Below are positions 6,864-10,896 of a stretch of DNA of 10,896 nucleotides, piece by piece (the stretch's first letter is position 1; each line of letters begins with the position of its first letter). Both the position numbers and the translations under genes were made by a program. The notes beneath the pieces are model-generated. The model saw only the letters and a list, made by a program, of their open reading frames with translations, was not told where the DNA came from and ran no database searches. This stretch comes from Zoogloeaceae bacterium (GTDB taxonomy: Bacteria; Pseudomonadota; Gammaproteobacteria; Burkholderiales; Rhodocyclaceae): contig JAIRZG010000083.1 of assembly GCA_031267345.1 (NCBI GenBank), positions 1-10,896 on the forward strand. The letters are read 5' to 3'.

Positions 6864-7955
6864 TTACCGCGTTGCGTCCGTCTGTTCCCGGATCGCTTCC
6901 GCAATCTCCGCCGCGCTGGCGGCTTCGCTGATTACGGCGTTCCCCAAAGCGCTGAGCAGGATGAGGCGCAGACGACCATTGTGGACTTTTTTGTCGTGGC
7001 GCATGAGTTCCAGATAGCGTTCCGCACCCAGATCCGGAGCACGGACCGGGAGGGCGGCGGCGATCAGGAGGCGTTCGACGCGGCTTATGTCCGCTGCCGA
7101 CAGCCAACCCATCTGCGCGGAAAGACGCGCCGCCATGAGCATTCCCGCCGCCACCGCCTCGCCATGCAGCCAGACGCCATAGCCCAGGCCGGTTTCAATC
7201 GCGTGACCGAAGGTATGTCCCAGATTCAGTAGCGCGCGCGCGCCTTGCTCGCGTTCGTCCGCGACCACGATTTCCGCCTTGTGCCGACAGGCGCGATACA
7301 CCGCTTCGGTGAGCAGGGTTTCGTCACGCGCCATCAGTCGTTGCATGTTGTCTTCCAGCCAGCATAAAAAATCCATGTCACGAATCAGGCCGTATTTGAT
7401 GACTTCGGCCATGCCGGCGGAAAGTTCACGCTGCGGCAGGGTAGACAGGGTGGCGATGTCGACCAGCACCAGCGACGGCTGATGGAAAGCGCCGATCATG
7501 TTCTTGCCCAGCGGATGATTGATCGCCGTCTTGCCGCCCACGGAAGAATCCACCTGCGCCAGCAAGGTGGTCGGCGTCTGGATGAACGCCATGCCGCGCT
7601 GGTAACAGGCGGCGGCAAAGCCGCCCATATCGCCGATGACGCCGCCGCCCAGCGCAATCAAGGTGCTGCCGCGCTCGCAATGCCGTTCCAGCAAGGCGTC
7701 AAAAATCCGGTTCAGGGTTTGCCAGTTTTTATGGGCTTCGCCATCGGGCAAAACAACCGCAAACGGCTTTGCGCCCACTGCCAGCAGGCTTTTCTGCACA
7801 CGATGCAGATACAGGGGCGCGACGGTTTCATTGCTGACCACCGCGACCAACCGCCCCGACAACCGGGCAGGCCAATACGCCGGATCAGCGAGCAGGCCGC
7901 GCCCGATGTGAATGGAATAGGCGCGTTCGCCCAGGGCTACATCGACGGTTGGCAT
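6864..7955 (-). CDS. aroB: 3-dehydroquinate synthase
   Basis: This 363-residue enzyme converts DAHP (3-deoxy-D-arabino-heptulosonate 7-phosphate) to 3-dehydroquinate, the second step of the shikimate pathway, in the cytoplasm with NAD and a divalent metal. The NAD-binding glycine-rich stretch is GGGVIGDMGGF (103-113). The metal ligands E184 (AGMAEVIK), H247 (NLGHTFGH) and H264 (LHGEA) fall at the same numbers as in the E. coli enzyme, and DSSVGGKTAIN (136-146) is the conserved substrate/phosphate loop. The ATG at 7955 lies 19 bases inside the end of aroK in another frame, with AAAGGAA upstream, so the two genes are probably translated together. Length is normal for the family. It converges on frdB with a 120-base gap. 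Confidence 0.97.
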   Translation of the reverse strand: MPTVDVALGERAYSIHIGRGLLADPAYWPARLSGRLVAVVSNETVAPLYLHRVQKSLLAVGAKPFAVVLPDGEAHKNWQTLNRIFDALLERHCERGSTLIALGGGVIGDMGGFAAACYQRGMAFIQTPTTLLAQVDSSVGGKTAINHPLGKNMIGAFHQPSLVLVDIATLSTLPQRELSAGMAEVIKYGLIRDMDFLCWLEDNMQRLMARDETLLTEAVYRACRHKAEIVVADEREQGARALLNLGHTFGHAIETGLGYGVWLHGEAVAAGMLMAARLSAQMGWLSAADISRVERLLIAAALPVRAPDLGAERYLELMRHDKKVHNGRLRLILLSALGNAVISEAASAAEIAEAIREQTDATR

Positions 7956-8476
7956 TGTTGGCTGAATTCCTTTAGCAGGGCTTGCGTCAGCACATGCGAC
8001 GGCGTTTCGCCGCCCTGGATGACAAAATGCGCGCTTTCCCGATACAGGGGATCGCGCGCCGCGTATAGGGCTTCCAGACAGGCGAGCGGATTTTCCACCC
8101 GCAACAGCGGTCGATTGCGGTCATGCCGGGTGCGCGTCCAGAGAAAACGGGGCGGCACATCCAGATACACCACCCAACCGTTGGCGCGCAACAGACGGCG
8201 ATTTTCCTCCGTCAGCACCATTCCGCCACCCGTCGCCAGAACAATCGGGGGGTGATCGCGCTGGATGATCTCCGCGAGAATCCGCGCTTCCCGAAGGCGA
8301 AATCCGGTTTCGCCTTCGATCTCAAAAATGGTGGGGATGTTCACGCCGGTGCGCGTCACGATTTCGTGGTCGGAATCCACGCAGTCGCGCCCCAATCGTT
8401 TGGCAACCTGGCGACCTATGGTGGTTTTGCCCGATCCCATGAGACCGACCAGATAGATGTCGCTTTCCGGGCTCAT
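7937..8476 (-). CDS. aroK: Shikimate kinase
   Basis: This 179-residue enzyme phosphorylates shikimate with ATP. The Walker A motif GLMGSGKT is at 11-18. Shikimate-binding residues D36 (DSD), R60 (GFR), the GGG at 83-85 and R141 (AARDPLY) are present, and R122 in NRPLL belongs to the mobile lid. The start MSPESDIYLVGLMGSGK is typical, and no alternative start codon lies close upstream in frame; the ribosome site before it is poor. It follows hupE by 50 bases and overlaps aroB by 19. In many beta- and gammaproteobacteria aroK-aroB follow the pilMNOPQ genes; here that link is absent. Confidence 0.96.
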   Translation of the reverse strand: MSPESDIYLVGLMGSGKTTIGRQVAKRLGRDCVDSDHEIVTRTGVNIPTIFEIEGETGFRLREARILAEIIQRDHPPIVLATGGGMVLTEENRRLLRANGWVVYLDVPPRFLWTRTRHDRNRPLLRVENPLACLEALYAARDPLYRESAHFVIQGGETPSHVLTQALLKEFSQQCQPSM

Positions 8477-8526
8477 CGGGCAAGGACGCGCGCGGCGTGT
8501 CGCGGCTTGATGTTGGTCTTCCGAGT

Positions 8527-9108
8527 TCAGAGTACGCCCGTCAACAGACCCGCGCCGAAAATCGTGATGCAGCCGCCCGCCAGTCGCGCCCAGAGCACAT
8601 GCCGCGCCAGCAACAGACGCCCCAGCAAGAGGCCGGCGACATGAATCAGCGCCGTGCCCAGCACCATACCGATGATGGCGGCCAACGGACTGGCGCTGCC
8701 CAGTTCCGCGCCATGCGCCGCGCCGTGAAAGAGGGCAAACGCGCCGGTCAGCGCTGCCCCCGCCATGAGCGGCAACCGCGCCTGACTGGCGAGCAACAGG
8801 CCAAGGACGAGCAGCGAAGCGGCAATCATCGGCTCAACGACCGGAAAATGCAGCCCCGCCAGTCCCAGCAACGCGCCGACCAGCAAAAGGGAGGCGAAGG
8901 AGATCGGCGCAACCCAGACGCGGCGCGTGGTCATGGCGCTCCAGATGCCGACGGCAAGCATGGCCATCAGGTGATCCGCGCCGGTCAGGGGATGCAGAAA
9001 TCCCGCCGCCAACCCCGGCGCGTCCCCATGCCCCACATGCGCCAGCGCGCCGAAGGAGGCAAGCGACAACAAAACAAACAGGAACGATTTTACGCATTTT
9101 GCAAACAT
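8527..9108 (-). CDS. hupE: HupE/UreJ-family membrane protein, probable nickel or cobalt transporter
   Basis: This 193-residue protein has a signal peptide (1-23, ending SFGALA) followed by HVGHG, then about six hydrophobic helices. The two family motifs are HPLTGADH (39-46) and FHGAAHGAE (127-135), whose His, Asp and Glu residues are taken to handle the metal. The family includes HupE of hydrogenase clusters and UreJ of urease clusters, shown or proposed to import nickel, and some members sit with cobalamin genes. No hydrogenase, urease or cobalamin gene is visible here, so the metal and the partner enzyme are unknown. The start at 9108 is chosen because GGAGA lies six bases upstream and the signal peptide begins directly. 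An ATG at 9132 would add eight residues (MFAFRRLN) with a poor site. Confidence 0.9.
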   Translation of the reverse strand: MFAKCVKSFLFVLLSLASFGALAHVGHGDAPGLAAGFLHPLTGADHLMAMLAVGIWSAMTTRRVWVAPISFASLLLVGALLGLAGLHFPVVEPMIAASLLVLGLLLASQARLPLMAGAALTGAFALFHGAAHGAELGSASPLAAIIGMVLGTALIHVAGLLLGRLLLARHVLWARLAGGCITIFGAGLLTGVL

Positions 9109-9114
9109 GTTCAG

Positions 9115-9119
9115 TCTCC
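9115..9119 (-). promoter_or_regulatory. Ribosome binding site that fixes the hupE start at 9108
   Basis: On the minus strand GGAGA is followed by six bases and the ATG at 9108. The in-frame ATG at 9132 has only GGAA about 12 bases upstream. Confidence 0.65.
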
Positions 9120-9132
9120 GGAAAGCAAACAT

Positions 9133-9448
9133 AAAAACGTGAATTCCGCATCAAAGGATGCGCCAAAGGCGAAAGGATACGCTACTTCAGGGATCAGACG
9201 CCAGAGAGCAGGGATCAGGCAGGGCAATCGCATGGATATGTTCGTCATGGCGCAACAGGAACAGCGCCCGCTTTTCCTTTCCTTCCAGAGGTCCGGGCAT
9301 TTTTCTCCTTCCCTTCCGCCGGGCGACGCGCCGAAGCACTTTCTCCCTCCCCTTGAAGGGAGAAATTGAAAGCGAACCCCTCCCCGTGAAGGGGGGAACA
9401 GCACTTGTCGCGTTTTTCGGGGTGATCCGACCATGCACCTGCGCCGAA
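9133..9448. other. 316-base intergenic region between hupE and rluB, rich in short repeats
   Basis: No convincing gene is present. From the hupE side it holds: a perfect 6-bp hairpin CGCATC-AAAG-GATGCG (9147-9162); a near-direct repeat AAAGGATGCGCC / AAAGGATACGCT 19 bases apart (9153 and 9172); the word CAGGGATCAG twice (9188-9197 and 9209-9218); and two G/C-rich hairpins (9341-9394). Open frames crossing it are low-complexity readings of the repeats. It should contain the hupE promoter, but I could not place one with confidence, and I recognise no riboswitch. Confidence 0.6.
9341..9394. repeat. Pair of related G/C-rich hairpins downstream of rluB
   Basis: TTCTCCCT (9341-9348) pairs with AGGGAGAA (9357-9364), and CCCCT (9377-9381) pairs with AGGGG (9390-9394). 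Both loops are eight bases long and almost identical (CCCCTTGA and CCCCGTGA), so the two look like diverged copies of one unit. They lie about 55-105 bases past the rluB stop. Without a T-run their role as terminators is unproven. Confidence 0.5.
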
Positions 9449-10354
9449 TCAGGCATCGGATGCTTTATCAGCGTGTTCTTTCAATCCGGCGATCAGGCGT
9501 TCGACTTCGGCTTCTTCCAGTTCCAGGGTGCGACCGCGTTTCAGGCGCGGCGGCAGGACGAAGGGGCCGTAGCGGACGCGGATCAAGCGGCTGACCTTGC
9601 TGCCCACGGCCTCAAACATGCGCCGCACTTCGCGGTTCCTGCCTTCCAAGAGGCTAACGCGATACCAGTGGTTCACGCCCTGCCCGCCCGCGTCTTCCAG
9701 ACTGGCGAAGCTGGCGGGGCCATCTTCCAGCGCGACGCCTGCCAGCAGTTGCGCCTGGATTTCTTCCGTGAGTTCGCCCAGCACCCGCGCCGCGTAGCCG
9801 CGCAACAGTCCCGCGCCAGGGTGCATCAACCGGTTCGCCAGTTCGCCGGAGGTGGTAAACAAAATGAGGCCAGAGGTGTTCAGATCCAGCCGACCCACCG
9901 CCACCCAGCGACTGCCACGCAGACGCGGCAGAGCGGAAAAGACGTTGGGGCGGCCTTCCGGATCGTCACGCGAGACAATCTCGCCCTCCGGTTTGTGATA
10001 GAGCACAACACGCGGCAGGCGCGTGGAAAAATGCAGAGTGACGAGCTTGCCATCCACCTTTACCCGATCTTTGGGGCCGATGCTCATGCCGGTTTCCGCC
10101 TGCCGGTTGTTGACCTGCACCCGCCCGGCGGCAATCCATTCTTCCATTTTGCGCCGCGAACCCAGACCCGCCTGCGCCAGAACCTTGTGCAGACGCTCGC
10201 TGGCGACGGGTTCGGGATGGCGCGGCGGCGCCGGAACATGCCGCGCCGCGCCGCGGCGACCGCGCCGTTCGTCCGGCGGCGCGTTGCGGGAAACGGCGGA
10301 CGCGTTGGCGGGTGCGCCGGAAGGCGAACGGAAAGGGGTTTTTTTAGGGCGCAT
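9449..10354 (-). CDS. rluB: 23S rRNA pseudouridine synthase (RluB-like, RsuA/RluB/E/F family)
   Basis: This 301-residue enzyme is predicted to make pseudouridine in 23S rRNA (U2605 in E. coli for RluB). After a basic Ala/Pro/Arg-rich N-terminal stretch (1-50) comes an S4 RNA-binding domain (about 52-100, ERLHKVLAQAGLGSRRKMEEWI). The catalytic domain has the aspartate D157 in VGRLDLNTSGLI and the C-terminal motif EGRNREVRRMFEAVG (237-251). The common REYAVRV segment reads RGYAARV here (185-191), a mild change that keeps the tyrosine. The start at 10354 overlaps the scpB end by 11 bases and has GGAG seven bases upstream. RluF- or RsuA-type specificity is possible, but the scpB neighbour and NHWYRVSLLEGRNREV favour RluB. 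Confidence 0.93.
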   Translation of the reverse strand: MRPKKTPFRSPSGAPANASAVSRNAPPDERRGRRGAARHVPAPPRHPEPVASERLHKVLAQAGLGSRRKMEEWIAAGRVQVNNRQAETGMSIGPKDRVKVDGKLVTLHFSTRLPRVVLYHKPEGEIVSRDDPEGRPNVFSALPRLRGSRWVAVGRLDLNTSGLILFTTSGELANRLMHPGAGLLRGYAARVLGELTEEIQAQLLAGVALEDGPASFASLEDAGGQGVNHWYRVSLLEGRNREVRRMFEAVGSKVSRLIRVRYGPFVLPPRLKRGRTLELEEAEVERLIAGLKEHADKASDA

Positions 10355-10895
10355 CGACAGGCTCCAGCAGGTTGGGGTGGATAACGGCGGCTTCCAGCGC
10401 AGGCAGTTCGCTCAAGGCCCGCAGACCCAGATCATCGAGAAACTTGCGGGTGGTGGCGTAGAGCGCCGGACGCCCCGGCGTTTCACGGTGTCCGACCACA
10501 TCAATCCAGCCGCGTTCTTCCAGCGCGCGAATGGCGTTGGTATTGACGGCGACGCCGCGAATGTCCTCGATGTCGCCACGCGTCACCGGTTGGCGATAGG
10601 CAATGATGGAGAGCGTCTCCAATACGGCGCGCGAGTATCTGGGCGGCTTTTCCGGACTCAGACGCTCCAGACAGGGCATGTATTCGGCGCGGGTGCGAAA
10701 GCGCCAGCCAGAAGCCAGTTGCACCAGTTCCGCCGGACGCTCCCGCCAGTCCGCGCGCAATTCCTCCAGGCATTTTCGCAACAGATCGTTGCCCGGTTCG
10801 TCGTCGAACATTTTTTTGAAGTCCGCCAGCGCAAGCGGTTCCTGCGCCGCCAGCAGCGCCGCTTCCAGCGTTGATTTGAGCTTATGCAAATCCAT
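10344..10895 (-). CDS. scpB: Segregation and condensation protein B
   Basis: This 183-residue protein is the winged-helix partner of the kleisin ScpA in the SMC-ScpAB condensin complex for chromosome folding and segregation. The N-terminal half (LKSTLEAALLAAQEPLAL...) is the first winged helix. The second is highly typical: VLETLSIIAYRQPVTRGDIE (91-110) followed by IRALEERGWIDVVGHRETPGRPALYATTRKFLDDLGL. The start is an ATG at 10893-10895, one base from the window edge, so a longer start further out cannot be excluded, though the length is normal. It overlaps rluB by 11 bases; scpA is often directly upstream, here beyond the window. Confidence 0.95.
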   Translation of the reverse strand: MDLHKLKSTLEAALLAAQEPLALADFKKMFDDEPGNDLLRKCLEELRADWRERPAELVQLASGWRFRTRAEYMPCLERLSPEKPPRYSRAVLETLSIIAYRQPVTRGDIEDIRGVAVNTNAIRALEERGWIDVVGHRETPGRPALYATTRKFLDDLGLRALSELPALEAAVIHPNLLEPVDAP

Positions 10896-10896
10896 T

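Noticed and set aside
9133..9448. Cobalamin or nickel riboswitch upstream of hupE
   Set aside because: No conserved B12-box or nickel/cobalt riboswitch core was recognised; only short repeats and hairpins are visible.
9187..9456. Minus-strand open frame of 89 codons in the hupE-rluB gap
   Set aside because: It translates the G/C-rich hairpins into low-complexity sequence and overlaps the rluB end, with no sign of a real protein.
9158..10384. Long plus-strand open frame (408 codons) opposite rluB
   Set aside because: It begins in repeat DNA and runs antisense through rluB, whose S4 and catalytic motifs are clear. No family features were seen.
1..10896. A previously undescribed defence, mobile or biosynthetic system
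   Set aside because: Every well-supported gene belongs to a known family of housekeeping, respiratory or transport function. No transposase, integrase, CRISPR repeat, toxin-antitoxin pair or unknown conserved cluster was seen.

Overview
The window looks like GC-rich chromosomal DNA from a proteobacterium. A betaproteobacterium is the most likely source, given the character of the AroK, AroB, RluB, ScpB and HupE proteins and short dispersed repeats that resemble the neisserial dRS3 type. This placement is inference from memory of the families, not a database result. Coding density is high. Genes on the + strand fill the first 6.7 kb and genes on the - strand fill the rest, so the two blocks converge at about 6744-6863.

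Left block (+ strand). The window opens inside a gene for a TgpA-like membrane protein with a periplasmic transglutaminase-like domain. Its catalytic cysteine position appears to be alanine. Next comes an FTR1-family iron permease with a secreted N-terminal domain. A three-gene operon, frdC-frdA-frdB, follows. It encodes a quinol:fumarate reductase (or succinate dehydrogenase) of the Wolinella succinogenes type: a dihaem cytochrome b with all four haem histidines and both key glutamates, a flavoprotein with the FAD-linking histidine, and an iron-sulfur subunit with every cluster cysteine. These three subunits should form one inner-membrane complex joining the quinone pool to fumarate/succinate.

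Right block (- strand, read from the right end). scpB (chromosome segregation) and rluB (23S rRNA pseudouridine synthase) overlap and probably form one transcript, perhaps with scpA beyond the window. After a 340-base intergenic stretch rich in short repeats comes a hupE/ureJ-like metal-transport gene with a signal peptide. It is followed by aroK and aroB, overlapping by 19 bases, which encode two steps of the shikimate pathway.

The intergenic spaces hold several small palindromes and short repeats: two related palindromes on either side of the FTR1 gene, two dRS3-like inverted repeats around frdB, three copies of one 10-base word, and a pair of G/C-rich hairpins. No RNA gene, CRISPR array, insertion sequence or phage gene was seen. 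I did not find an undescribed multigene system. The points most worth a second look are the apparently inactive TgpA homologue and the Wolinella-type reductase in what looks like a betaproteobacterial setting.
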